A DNA stretch of 64,000 bases from Erysipelothrix amsterdamensis (GTDB lineage: Bacteria > Bacillota_I > Bacilli_A > Erysipelotrichales > Erysipelotrichaceae): assembly GCF_940143175.1 (NCBI RefSeq), contig NZ_OW659496.1, forward strand, positions 248,001 to 312,000, written 5' to 3'. This document shows, piece by piece, positions 45,943 through 54,949 of this stretch. Each line of letters opens with the position of its first letter. The stretch's first letter is position 1. Under the pieces are notes generated by a model that searched no databases, was not told the DNA's origin, and worked only from the letters and a program-made list of their open reading frames with translations. The translations under genes were made by a program, and so were the position numbers.

Positions 45943-45952
45943 TGGTATATCA
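45943..45952. promoter_or_regulatory. Operator candidate 2 (TGGTATATCA)
   Basis: A 9-of-10 match to the palindrome at 45848, midway between the divergent genes. Weakest of the three. Confidence 0.5.
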
Positions 45953-45983
45953 TACAATGATTGTGTAAATAGTAATCATAAAA

Positions 45984-45993
45984 TGATATATCA
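45984..45993. promoter_or_regulatory. Operator candidate 3 (TGATATATCA)
   Basis: An exact copy of site 1, extended as TGATATATCAACTA, so sites 1 and 3 form a mirror pair. It lies just upstream of the AGGAGGG of the GH125 gene. Confidence 0.65.
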
Positions 45994-46006
45994 ACTAGGA
46001 GGGTTT

Positions 46007-47302
46007 ATGACAACTTACAATACGGTACCGCAATCAGCAGAGAAGCTGATTCGCGAAATTCAAACGCAATGTGGTGAAGAACATAAAGCTTGGGGAGAAA
46101 TATTTGAAAACGTCTTTTCCAATACATTACTCACAACGGTTAAACGGATTGCAGAAGATGATACGTTTGTTTTAACGGGTGATATACCTGCGATGTGGCT
46201 TCGCGATTCTACAGCACAAATTCGCCCTTATTTAGTTCTCGCGAATGAAGATGAGTCCATTAAAGAAATGATTCTAGGGTTGATCAATCGTCAAATTTTC
46301 TGTATTAACCATGAACCGTATGCGAATGCATTTAATGAGACGGAAAATGGAGCAGGTCACCAAACGGATAACACTTACATGACACCGTTTATTTGGGAAC
46401 GTAAATATGAGATCGATTCTTTATGTTACCCGATTCAATTGTCCTATCTCTATTACCAAACTACTCAAGATACTCGGGTATTTAGTGAAGCTTATACGCA
46501 AGCAGTACGTTCAATTTTAGATGTATGGGAAACAGAACAAAATCATGAAACATCTCCATATACGTTTACGCGTCCAACAGATCGTCCTGAGGATACTCTA
46601 GTAAATGAAGGTCGCGGAACACCTGTAGCTTATACAGGGATGACATGGTCTGGTTTTAGACCAAGTGATGATGCGTGTGAGTATCACTATCTTGTGCCCT
46701 CAAATATGTTTGCGGTGGTTGTTCTGGAATATATAGAAGAAATATACTCTGATATTCTAAAGGACTCGGAAATTGTAGAGCGGGCACAAAAACTTCGTAA
46801 TGAAATTAAAGAAGGAATTGAATCGTTTGGCGTTGTGGATACAGATTATGGATCAGTTTATGCCTATGAAGTGGATGGTCTTGGCAATTCGAGTCTGATT
46901 GATGATCCAAATGTTCCTTCACTATTAGCAGCACCCTATCTTGGGTACTGTGCATGGGATGATCCAATGTATCTTCGTACGCGCAATCATATTCTAAGTC
47001 CATCAAACCGATATTTCGAATCGGGTACTTTCGCATCAGGGTGTGGAAGTTCTCACACACCTAAAGGTTATATTTGGCCAATTGCACTGGCAATTGAAGG
47101 ATTGACTACACCTGTTCTCGAAGAGAAAAAGCAAATTATCGATACGCTTGTTAAAACGGATGGTGGTACGAAAATGATGCATGAAAGTTTTAATGTAGAA
47201 GATCCAACACAATATACACGTGAGTGGTTTTCTTGGGCAAACATGATGTTCTGTGAACTGGTTATGGACTACTTCGGAATTCGTGTTGGAAAGGAACAAT
47301 AA
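46007..47302 (+). CDS. GH125 exo-alpha-1,6-mannosidase
   Basis: A 431-residue cytoplasmic glycosidase of the metal-independent GH125 family, which removes alpha-1,6-mannose from the N-glycan core. Typical segments: LTGDIPAMWLRDSTAQIRPY (about 54-73), NETENGAGHQTDNTYMTP and SGCGSSHTPKGYIWP. The start is ATG 46007 with AGGAGG 6 bases upstream; a longer in-frame reading lacks a ribosome site and would run through operator 3. It is first in a six-gene operon under the GntR-type repressor. GH125 with GH38 and GH92 forms the mannose-trimming set known in pneumococci. Confidence 0.92.
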   Translation: MTTYNTVPQSAEKLIREIQTQCGEEHKAWGEIFENVFSNTLLTTVKRIAEDDTFVLTGDIPAMWLRDSTAQIRPYLVLANEDESIKEMILGLINRQIFCINHEPYANAFNETENGAGHQTDNTYMTPFIWERKYEIDSLCYPIQLSYLYYQTTQDTRVFSEAYTQAVRSILDVWETEQNHETSPYTFTRPTDRPEDTLVNEGRGTPVAYTGMTWSGFRPSDDACEYHYLVPSNMFAVVVLEYIEEIYSDILKDSEIVERAQKLRNEIKEGIESFGVVDTDYGSVYAYEVDGLGNSSLIDDPNVPSLLAAPYLGYCAWDDPMYLRTRNHILSPSNRYFESGTFASGCGSSHTPKGYIWPIALAIEGLTTPVLEEKKQIIDTLVKTDGGTKMMHESFNVEDPTQYTREWFSWANMMFCELVMDYFGIRVGKEQ

Positions 47303-47304
47303 AG

Positions 47305-49974
47305 ATGAAAAAAATTGTACATATCATATCCCACAGTCATTGGGATCGAGAGTGGTATTTACCTTACGAGCAACACCATATGCGTTTAGTTGAACTTATT
47401 GATGATCTTTTGGATTTATTTAAAACAGACCCAGAATTTAAAAGTTTTCATCTGGATGGACAAACCATTCCACTTGATGATTATTTAGCGGTTCGTCCTC
47501 ATCGACGTCAAGAAGTTCTTGAGGCAACGCAATCTGGGAAACTAAAAGTGGGACCATTCTATATTCTTCAAGATGATTTTTTAATCAGCGCTGAGGCGAA
47601 TACACGAAATATGTTGGTAGGACTTGATGAAAGTAAACAATGGGGAGAACCAGTAATGTTGGGTTATTTCCCGGATACATTTGGAAACATGGGACAAGCG
47701 CCACAATTGATGAAACAAGCAGATATTCATGCGGTTGCGTATGGACGTGGAGTAAAAACGACTGGATTTAATAATGTTGTTGTGGATGAGACTTATGTTT
47801 CCAATTACTCCGAACTTATGTGGGAAGGTGCAGATCAAACTGAAATTTTCAGTATTCTTTTTGCGAACTGGTATAGCAATGGTAATGAAATACCCGTTGA
47901 AAAAGATGCAGCCCAAGCGTTTTGGAATCAAAAACTTGCGGATGTTGAGAAGTATGCATCCACACGTCATCTCCTCATGATGAATGGTGTTGATCATCAA
48001 CCTGTTCAAAAAAATGTTGCGGAGGCCATCCGCCTTGCGAACGAGCTATATCCAGACTATGAATTCATTCACAGTAATTTTGATGATTATCTTAAAGCTG
48101 TGATGGCTGAATTACCCAATGATTTGGGCAGGGTAAAGGGTGAGCTTACAAGTCAAGAAACGGACGGGTGGTATACTCTTGCAAATACGTCGTCGTCACG
48201 TGTTTATTTAAAACAAAAGAATACAGAAGTACAAAATCTTCTTGAACTTGTTGCGGAACCTCTCGCTACAATGGCAATGGAAAATGACTATCCACATGAC
48301 ATGCTTCGTTATGCGTGGAAAACATTAATGCAAAATCATCCTCATGACAGTATTTGTGGTTGCTCGGTTGATGCAGTTCATCGCCAAATGATGACCCGTT
48401 TTGAAAACGCTGAAGAAGTTGGAGTCTATGTCAAAGATCTCGCGTTGGATCATTTAGAGAAGCAAATGGATACATCGATGTTCCCAGAGAACAGTCGTCC
48501 ATTTACAATTTTTAATACACTTGGAATCAAACGCTATGAAACAGTGACAATCACTCTTGAATTGGAGCGCTTAGACTTTAACCGCGAACAACCAGACCAG
48601 TTGTATAAGGAACTTGAAGCCAAAGTTCTTCCAAACTTATGTGTTCAAGATGAACAAGGACATAAGGTTGAAGCAGAAATATTAGATTCGTGGGTACAGT
48701 TTGATTATGACCTACCAAAAGATGGTTTCCGCGTTCCACATATGTCCAAACGCGTGAAGGTGAGATTATCCTGTGAACTGCCGGCCCTAAGTTGGAAATC
48801 GTTTGCACTGGTTGAGGGAGAAAATACGATTGATTGCGCTGAAGAACTTATCGAAAAGAACGTGCTCGAAAATCAATTTTTAAAAGTGACCATTCATGAA
48901 AATGGAGCGGTTGATGTTTATGACAAAGCGAATCATAAGTCATACTTAGATGTCTTTTATTACGATGATGCGGGTGATATTGGAAATGAATACATTTTTA
49001 AACAACCTTATGGGGAGCAAACACTTACAAGTCGTAATGTTCAAGCAACAATTGAAGAACTTGAACGAAGTCCACTGGTTCAACGTGTCGCTATGACTCA
49101 AAATCTTGATATTCCTGTAAGTGCCGATGAATCTTTATTGTACGAACAAATTTCAGTTACAGAAATGCGCCAACGGAACGCTAAACGAAATCTAGAAACA
49201 GCACCGCTCGCAATTACTACAGAATTCACATTAGAAAAAAACAGTCCGGTTCTAAAAATTGATACCCGATTTACAAATGAAATGAAAGATCATCGTTTGC
49301 GTGCTTGTTTTGATGTTGGATTTAAAACAACACATCATCAAGCAGAAAGTATCTTTGAAGTGGTTACTCGTCCTAATGCGGTAAGCAAATCTTGGGAGAA
49401 TCCTTCGAATCCCCAACACCAACAAGCTTTCTGTGGTCTCTATACACACGGACAAGGCGTGGTTATTGGGAATATTGGTTTGAATGAATATGAAATAGTC
49501 AATAACGACACAATCGCTGTTACATTACTTCGAAGTGTTGGGGAAATGGGAGATTGGGGATACTTCCCTACACCTGAAGCACAATGTTTGGGTGATCATC
49601 ATACGACACTCTATTTTGGATGTCATAACGATACGAATCGTGTGAATATGTATCAAACTGTGAAAGCAAAACAAGTTGGATTCCAAGTGAAGCAATGCAA
49701 GCATCATCAAGGAATTCTTGCCCCAACCCATACTTATCTAAGCTTAAAGAGTCAAAGAATGTGGATGACTGCTTTAAAACGTAAAGAGCATGGGAAAGAT
49801 CCTATTGTACGTTTATTCAATATGGAATCGGAATGCAGTGATGCTTTGGAGGTTTGTCTGCCAAATCATACGGTGATGAAATCAGATGTTTTAGAAAGAG
49901 ATAACGGAGTTTTTGATGGCATCATAAAGCCGGCAGAAATTGTGACCCTTCGTTTTAAAAAGGAGGGACAATGA
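47305..49974 (+). CDS. GH38 alpha-mannosidase
   Basis: An 889-residue zinc-dependent mannosidase without a signal peptide. The metal-binding start is HSHWDREWYLPYEQ (about 11-24), and YFPDTFGNMGQAPQL (near 118-132) holds the nucleophile Asp and part of the metal site. QNHPHDSICGCSVDAVH (about 347-363) is another conserved GH38 block. A long beta-rich C-terminal half completes the fold. It acts with GH92 and GH125 to strip alpha-mannose (1,3 linkages in characterised streptococcal GH38 enzymes). It begins 2 bases after the GH125 stop and overlaps the GH1 start by 4 bases. Confidence 0.93.
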   Translation: MKKIVHIISHSHWDREWYLPYEQHHMRLVELIDDLLDLFKTDPEFKSFHLDGQTIPLDDYLAVRPHRRQEVLEATQSGKLKVGPFYILQDDFLISAEANTRNMLVGLDESKQWGEPVMLGYFPDTFGNMGQAPQLMKQADIHAVAYGRGVKTTGFNNVVVDETYVSNYSELMWEGADQTEIFSILFANWYSNGNEIPVEKDAAQAFWNQKLADVEKYASTRHLLMMNGVDHQPVQKNVAEAIRLANELYPDYEFIHSNFDDYLKAVMAELPNDLGRVKGELTSQETDGWYTLANTSSSRVYLKQKNTEVQNLLELVAEPLATMAMENDYPHDMLRYAWKTLMQNHPHDSICGCSVDAVHRQMMTRFENAEEVGVYVKDLALDHLEKQMDTSMFPENSRPFTIFNTLGIKRYETVTITLELERLDFNREQPDQLYKELEAKVLPNLCVQDEQGHKVEAEILDSWVQFDYDLPKDGFRVPHMSKRVKVRLSCELPALSWKSFALVEGENTIDCAEELIEKNVLENQFLKVTIHENGAVDVYDKANHKSYLDVFYYDDAGDIGNEYIFKQPYGEQTLTSRNVQATIEELERSPLVQRVAMTQNLDIPVSADESLLYEQISVTEMRQRNAKRNLETAPLAITTEFTLEKNSPVLKIDTRFTNEMKDHRLRACFDVGFKTTHHQAESIFEVVTRPNAVSKSWENPSNPQHQQAFCGLYTHGQGVVIGNIGLNEYEIVNNDTIAVTLLRSVGEMGDWGYFPTPEAQCLGDHHTTLYFGCHNDTNRVNMYQTVKAKQVGFQVKQCKHHQGILAPTHTYLSLKSQRMWMTALKRKEHGKDPIVRLFNMESECSDALEVCLPNHTVMKSDVLERDNGVFDGIIKPAEIVTLRFKKEGQ

Positions 49975-51365
49975 TGAAACCGACCAATGATTTCAGTCTT
50001 CCAAAGCATTTCTGGTTTGGGGCAGCAACGTCTGCTCCCCAAACAGAAGGTGCAGCGGATGTCGATGGAAAAAGTCCAAGTACATGGGATATGTGGCATA
50101 AATTGGAACCAAATCAATTTGATCAAGAAATAGGACCAAATCAAACAAGTGATGTTTACCATCATTACCGCGAAGATGTGAAACGCATGCAAGCGATGAA
50201 ATTAAATTCATTTCGCACATCCATTGCGTGGACGCGCCTTTTACCTGATGGTGAAACCTTAAATCAGAAAGCTGTCACATTTTATAGAGATTATTTCAGT
50301 GCCATGTTAGAAGCGGGTATTGAACCGGTGATTAATCTCTTTCATTTTGATATGCCTTGGTGGCTCATGGAAAAAGGTGGCTGGGAGTATGAGGGTATAA
50401 GCGATGCATTTGCTTACTATGCTTCAGTCTGTGTTGAGACTTTTGGAGATTTGGTCACATATTGGACAACGTTTAATGAGCCTATTGTGCATGTAGAGTG
50501 CAGTTATCTTTATGGATATCACTACCCTGCAATCCATGATTTTAAGAAGGCAATTCATGCGGGTTATCAAACAATCTTAGCGCATGCGAAAGCGATTCAA
50601 GCGATGCGCGCTGTGAAACCCGACGCCAAACTCGGTACAATTCTAAATTTAACGCCAGTCTATGGTAAAAGTGTTCAGGAAGAAGATTTGAAAGCGCAGG
50701 AAGCAGCCGACTTACTCAATACCAAAAGTTTTCTTGATGGTATGGTACTTGGAACCTTTTCCGAGCCCTTGAAGGCGTTACTCCTTGAACATGATTTAAT
50801 GCCAGATACAAATCCTGAAGATTTAGAAATTATTTCCGATGTTAAACTGGATTTTATTGGAGTGAATTATTATCAACCGCGTCGTGTTCAAGCACCCACA
50901 ACATCAAAAACACCTGCACAAGATCCAGAAGATCTCTATATTCCGTATATATGGCCCGAACGAAGAATGAATCCCTATCGGGGATGGGAAATCTATCCAG
51001 AAGCATTGAGTGATATCGCAACGCTAATCAAGGATGAGTATCACAACATACCCTGGTACTTATCTGAAAATGGTATGGGTGTAGCAGATGAGATGCGTTT
51101 TGTCGATGAAGACGACGTAATTCAAGATGATTATCGTGTCGAATTTATTTATGATCACTTGAAGGTTTTAGAACAAGCCATTGCGGATGGCGCAAATTGC
51201 TTTGGTTACCACTTGTGGACATTTGTGGATTGTTGGTCGTGGCTAAATGGTTATCGCAATCGCTATGGTTTTTATCGTATTGATCTTAAAACTCAAAAAC
51301 GTTTTCCAAAACAGAGCAGTTTTTGGATGCGTGCGGTGATTGAACACCATCAAAAGGGGGAATAA
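49971..51365 (+). CDS. GH1 beta-glycosidase
   Basis: A 464-residue retaining beta-glycosidase with a GH1 barrel. WFGAATSAPQTEGA starts the fold; the acid/base is Glu170 in TFNEP and the nucleophile is Glu366 in SENGMG; the late YHLWTFVDCWSW is conserved. Family activity ranges from beta-glucosidase to 6-phospho-beta-glucosidase and beta-mannosidase. In a mannan or N-glycan operon, beta-mannosidase on the core Man-beta-GlcNAc is attractive but unproven. It overlaps the GH38 stop (ATGA) and has AGGAGGG upstream; a second ATG at 49974 is equally possible. Confidence 0.9.
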   Translation: MMKPTNDFSLPKHFWFGAATSAPQTEGAADVDGKSPSTWDMWHKLEPNQFDQEIGPNQTSDVYHHYREDVKRMQAMKLNSFRTSIAWTRLLPDGETLNQKAVTFYRDYFSAMLEAGIEPVINLFHFDMPWWLMEKGGWEYEGISDAFAYYASVCVETFGDLVTYWTTFNEPIVHVECSYLYGYHYPAIHDFKKAIHAGYQTILAHAKAIQAMRAVKPDAKLGTILNLTPVYGKSVQEEDLKAQEAADLLNTKSFLDGMVLGTFSEPLKALLLEHDLMPDTNPEDLEIISDVKLDFIGVNYYQPRRVQAPTTSKTPAQDPEDLYIPYIWPERRMNPYRGWEIYPEALSDIATLIKDEYHNIPWYLSENGMGVADEMRFVDEDDVIQDDYRVEFIYDHLKVLEQAIADGANCFGYHLWTFVDCWSWLNGYRNRYGFYRIDLKTQKRFPKQSSFWMRAVIEHHQKGE

Positions 51366-51368
51366 GCG

Positions 51369-52259
51369 ATGAAATATTTTGTATTTGATTGGGGTGGAAC
51401 CTCTGTGAAATATGCATTATGGGATGGCGATACTTTAAGCGATCCAGGTTCTTTTAAAACCCCTTCCACTTGGGAACAACTGAAAAACGAGATGTTAGAA
51501 CGCGTTAAACCTTACCAAAATACTGTTCAAGGTATTGCGATATCATCACCCGGAAGTGTTGATATCAAACAAGGTATTATTGGGGGCCTAAGTGCAATCG
51601 ACTATATCCATAATTTTAAAATTGTAGAGGAAATGGAATCACTGTTTGGACTTCCTGTAAGCATCGAGAATGATGCAAACTGTGCAGCACTTGCGGAGTC
51701 TTGGCGTGGTGTCGCAAAAGACATGAAAAATCTTCTCTTTGTCGTGATTGGCACAGGCATTGGCGGTGCGGTCATTGTAGATGGTGTGTTGCAACGGGGG
51801 TCACAACGATTTGCGGGTGAATTTGGCTGCATGATTTTTGACGGTGAAAATACATGGAGTATGGCTGCGACGGCCGTACACATGGCTGAACGATACTGTC
51901 TACGCAAAGGACTTGAAATGGATGCATTAACGGGAGAAACCGTATTCCAACGTGCGCAGCACGATCAGATTGCTTTAGAAGAAGTCAATAAGTTTTATGA
52001 TGCGCTTGCACTTGGTCTGTACAATCTGCAGTTCACATTAGATCCAGATTGTATTGTCTTAGGTGGTGGGGTATCAAAACATCCGGATTTAATTCCCGAG
52101 CTAAATCAACGCATTAATCGCTTATTACAAGAGGCCCAACTTGATGAGCTAAAAATCAATCTCAAACCTTGTTCGTACCATAATGATGCGAACTTAATTG
52201 GCGCGGTAGCATCGCATTTAAGTCAATGTGGAGGTGAAAATCATGAAATATGCGATTAG
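51369..52259 (+). CDS. ROK-family sugar kinase 1
   Basis: A 296-residue ROK protein without a helix-turn-helix, so probably a kinase. ATP-binding DWGGTSVKYALWD starts it, ENDANCAALAE carries the catalytic Asp, and GTGIGGAVIVDG is the second phosphate loop. The zinc motif CxCGxxGC found in many ROK kinases is missing (FAGEFGCMIFDGENTW). It lies 3 bases behind GH1 and overlaps the second ROK gene by 17 bases. Released mannose or amino sugar would be the substrate. The pair may split hexoses between them. Confidence 0.88.
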   Translation: MKYFVFDWGGTSVKYALWDGDTLSDPGSFKTPSTWEQLKNEMLERVKPYQNTVQGIAISSPGSVDIKQGIIGGLSAIDYIHNFKIVEEMESLFGLPVSIENDANCAALAESWRGVAKDMKNLLFVVIGTGIGGAVIVDGVLQRGSQRFAGEFGCMIFDGENTWSMAATAVHMAERYCLRKGLEMDALTGETVFQRAQHDQIALEEVNKFYDALALGLYNLQFTLDPDCIVLGGGVSKHPDLIPELNQRINRLLQEAQLDELKINLKPCSYHNDANLIGAVASHLSQCGGENHEICD

Positions 52260-53136
52260 TGTTGATATTGGAGGAACCAATACACGTGTGGCTTTAGTTG
52301 ATGAAGCTGGAGCGATTCTTAAACGAAATATGTTTTCAACAGATTCAAATGATCCTAAAGCGAATCTTATGAAAATTCATGAAATTGTGAAGGCGTTTGA
52401 CACACCCATCCTTGGAGTTGGGATGTCGTGTCCAGGACCCTTAGATCTAAAAAAAGGTATCGTATTGACCCCTCCTAATTTAACGGGATGGCACGGTTTT
52501 CCCTTAAAAGAATATGCGGAATCACTTTTCGATTGTCCAGTGTTTGTGGAAAACGATGCCAATCTTGCAGGCCTTGCTGAGGCATGTTTAGGTGCAGGGC
52601 AAGGCTGTGAAGTTGTTCAATTTTTAACGATAAGTACCGGAGTTGGCGGGGGTTTGATTATTAATCAAAACATATTCCAAGGCGCTCACGGTTTTGCGCA
52701 AGAAATTGCGAACATCATTCTTGTTCCTGGAGGACATCAATTAAAACCACTGATGCCTGGAAGTTTAGAATCAATGTGCAGTGGCACTGCAATACTGGCT
52801 CGTGCTCAAGCAGAGGGGCTAGATGTAAATCATGCAGGCGATGTGGTGACTTATGCGAAAAAGGGAAATCGTGAAGCACAAATCATTCTTGATGAAAGCA
52901 AAGAATACCTTGCAAATGCACTTGCGGGGATGATTGGCATGATTGACCCAGACATTATTGTTTTAGGAGGCGGTGTGGCACTGAAAATCGACGGATATGT
53001 TGAAGAAGTTTCACAGCGTGTTAAAGAAAAAGTTTATGAGGTTCAAAAAGAAAACGTACGAATCGAGAAAGCAAAACTGGGTGATGACAATGGCATCATC
53101 GGTGGCGCATTACTTGTGTTTAATTCACTTTCATAA
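52243..53136 (+). CDS. ROK-family sugar kinase 2
   Basis: A 297-residue ROK kinase-type protein. VDIGGTNTRVALVD is the phosphate-1 loop, ENDANLAGLAE carries the catalytic Asp, STGVGGGLIIN is phosphate-2. The zinc-binding motif is again absent; GSLESMCSGTAI stands in its place, as in zinc-free ROK kinases of glycan loci. The start is ATG 52243 with GGAGGTG 8 bases upstream, inside the end of kinase 1; an in-frame ATG at 52228 has no ribosome site. It is followed by manA, which fits production of mannose-6-phosphate. Confidence 0.88.
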   Translation: MKYAISVDIGGTNTRVALVDEAGAILKRNMFSTDSNDPKANLMKIHEIVKAFDTPILGVGMSCPGPLDLKKGIVLTPPNLTGWHGFPLKEYAESLFDCPVFVENDANLAGLAEACLGAGQGCEVVQFLTISTGVGGGLIINQNIFQGAHGFAQEIANIILVPGGHQLKPLMPGSLESMCSGTAILARAQAEGLDVNHAGDVVTYAKKGNREAQIILDESKEYLANALAGMIGMIDPDIIVLGGGVALKIDGYVEEVSQRVKEKVYEVQKENVRIEKAKLGDDNGIIGGALLVFNSLS

Positions 53137-53183
53137 GTGTTGTGGTTGGCCACAACACGTGACCAACCTTGAGGGAGGTTAAT

Positions 53184-54146
53184 ATGGCTGTAATTAAACT
53201 AAGTCCTGCATTTAAAGATTATCTTTGGGGTGGGACACGCTTAAAAGAAATGTATCAAAAACAAACAGATTTAGATATTGTGGCAGAAAGTTGGGAAGTA
53301 TCGACACATCCTGATGGTCCCAGTTATGTTGTAAGTGGCGTGGATGAGGGCAAAACACTGACTGAATACATAAAATATTATGGTACCCAAATTTTGGGTA
53401 CACATGCTCAAGATTTTGATTTCTTCCCGATTCTAGTTAAATTTATCGATGCGAAAAAGGATCTTTCGATTCAAGTACATCCAAATGATGACTATGGCCT
53501 CAAGCATGAGGGGGAATACGGAAAAACAGAAATGTGGTATATCGTTGAAGCAGAACCCGATTCCGCTATTTACTATGGAACCAAAAATAAAATCAGTCGT
53601 GATGATTTTGCGCAAGCAATCGAATCGAATACCGTCCTCGATGTTTTAAATCGTGTTCCGGTAAAAAAAGGCGATGTTATTTTTGTGGAAGCAGGAACCA
53701 TCCATGCAATTGGCGCAGGAATTGTCATCTGTGAAATCCAACAAAATTCCAATACAACCTATCGTGTCTATGACTATAATCGTAAAGATGCTTGCGGAAA
53801 TCTTCGTCAACTACATCTGAAACAAGCTCTTGATGTTTCAAACTTGGATCCGTTGGATACCCATTTTAAACCACAAGGCAAACTTGAAACCTTTGAGAAT
53901 TATCAGAAACAAGTTCTGGTATCTTGTCCGTATTTTAAAACTACATGCATGAATCTATCCGGTGTTTTAGATTATAAAGTCGGACCTGAAAGTTTTGAAA
54001 CATGGGTTGTTTTGGAAGGGAGTTTAGACATTACTCATAATAATCACACGACCAAACTCAAGGCGGGAGAGACGCTCTTCCTTGAGGCAAATACGAATGA
54101 TTTACGCATGTCCGGAACTGCAACATGCTTATCAATAAATGTTTAA
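53184..54146 (+). CDS. manA: Mannose-6-phosphate isomerase, class I
   Basis: A 320-residue zinc enzyme that turns mannose-6-phosphate into fructose-6-phosphate. KDYLWGGTRL starts the fold; zinc ligands lie in IQVHPNDDYG and KTEMWY; EAGTIHAIGAGIVICEIQQN and TTYRVYDYNR complete the family pattern. It is the short Firmicutes type. The start is ATG 53184 with GGGAGG upstream; a longer in-frame reading from 53169 has no benefit. It closes the glycan operon by feeding mannose into glycolysis. A terminator follows directly. Confidence 0.95.
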   Translation: MAVIKLSPAFKDYLWGGTRLKEMYQKQTDLDIVAESWEVSTHPDGPSYVVSGVDEGKTLTEYIKYYGTQILGTHAQDFDFFPILVKFIDAKKDLSIQVHPNDDYGLKHEGEYGKTEMWYIVEAEPDSAIYYGTKNKISRDDFAQAIESNTVLDVLNRVPVKKGDVIFVEAGTIHAIGAGIVICEIQQNSNTTYRVYDYNRKDACGNLRQLHLKQALDVSNLDPLDTHFKPQGKLETFENYQKQVLVSCPYFKTTCMNLSGVLDYKVGPESFETWVVLEGSLDITHNNHTTKLKAGETLFLEANTNDLRMSGTATCLSINV

Positions 54147-54168
54147 AGTGCCTTGTGCACTTTTTTTT
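54145..54168 (+). terminator. Terminator after manA
   Basis: Stem AAAGTGC / GCACTTT with a short loop, followed by eight T. Confidence 0.88.
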
Positions 54169-54237
54169 CGGGGGTATCTCAAAGCAGGAATGTTTAGAAA
54201 CTGCTATACTATCACAGTATGGTTGTTGGAGGTAAAT

Positions 54238-54906
54238 ATGAGTAAACCAATTAATGTATATGTTATTAGACATGGAAAAACAATTTTTAATAATTATGAC
54301 CGCATGCAAGGGTGGAGTGATACACCTTTACTTGAGGAAAGTGAAGTACTTGCACGTCAATTAGGAAAAAACTTAAAAACAATAGATTTTGATGCACTCT
54401 ATTCAAGTGATAGTGGACGTGTATACCAAACACGTGACTGCATCCTCGAAGGTTATGGACATGCTTTACCGATGCAAGCAGACCGCCGTTTCCGCGAATT
54501 CTTTTTTGGACATTTTGAAGGTGTTCCTGTTGTGGAGTTGTGGAACAAAATCGCAAAACATCGCGGATATGAAAACTTTGAACACTTACAAAAAGAAGTT
54601 AATATGATTGATCGACTCGATTGGATCCATCAATTTGATAACTGTGGTGCTGAATCATCCGCTGAGTTCGAAAATCGTATTGTGGCAGGTCTTGATGATG
54701 CATTAGAAGATGCACGTAAACAAGGTTATGAGAACGTCATGCTCGTATGTCATGGTGCAGTGTGTGCGCAACTCTTTAAATTATATGCAGAAGGTGTTTG
54801 GTTAAATCGCAGTCCTGAAAACTTAAGTGTTTCAAAACTCGTGTGTAGTGAAGATTCACGGATTTTTGAGTTTGTAAATAACACTCAAATTTTGAACCAA
54901 TTGTAA
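54238..54906 (+). CDS. Histidine phosphatase (phosphoglycerate mutase-like)
   Basis: A 222-residue cytoplasmic phosphatase. The RHG motif IRHGKTIFN (about 8-16) carries the catalytic His; YSSDSGRVYQT and the second His in LVCHGAVCAQL are conserved. The family includes phosphatases of sugar phosphates and other small molecules. The start is ATG 54238 with GGAGGT 6 bases upstream; the reading frame is open further upstream but crosses the manA terminator. It probably has its own promoter. The substrate is unknown. Confidence 0.87.
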   Translation: MSKPINVYVIRHGKTIFNNYDRMQGWSDTPLLEESEVLARQLGKNLKTIDFDALYSSDSGRVYQTRDCILEGYGHALPMQADRRFREFFFGHFEGVPVVELWNKIAKHRGYENFEHLQKEVNMIDRLDWIHQFDNCGAESSAEFENRIVAGLDDALEDARKQGYENVMLVCHGAVCAQLFKLYAEGVWLNRSPENLSVSKLVCSEDSRIFEFVNNTQILNQL

Positions 54907-54949
54907 AGTGACTTATTTTTAATTATAATAAAAACAAAGAGGTGAAAGA

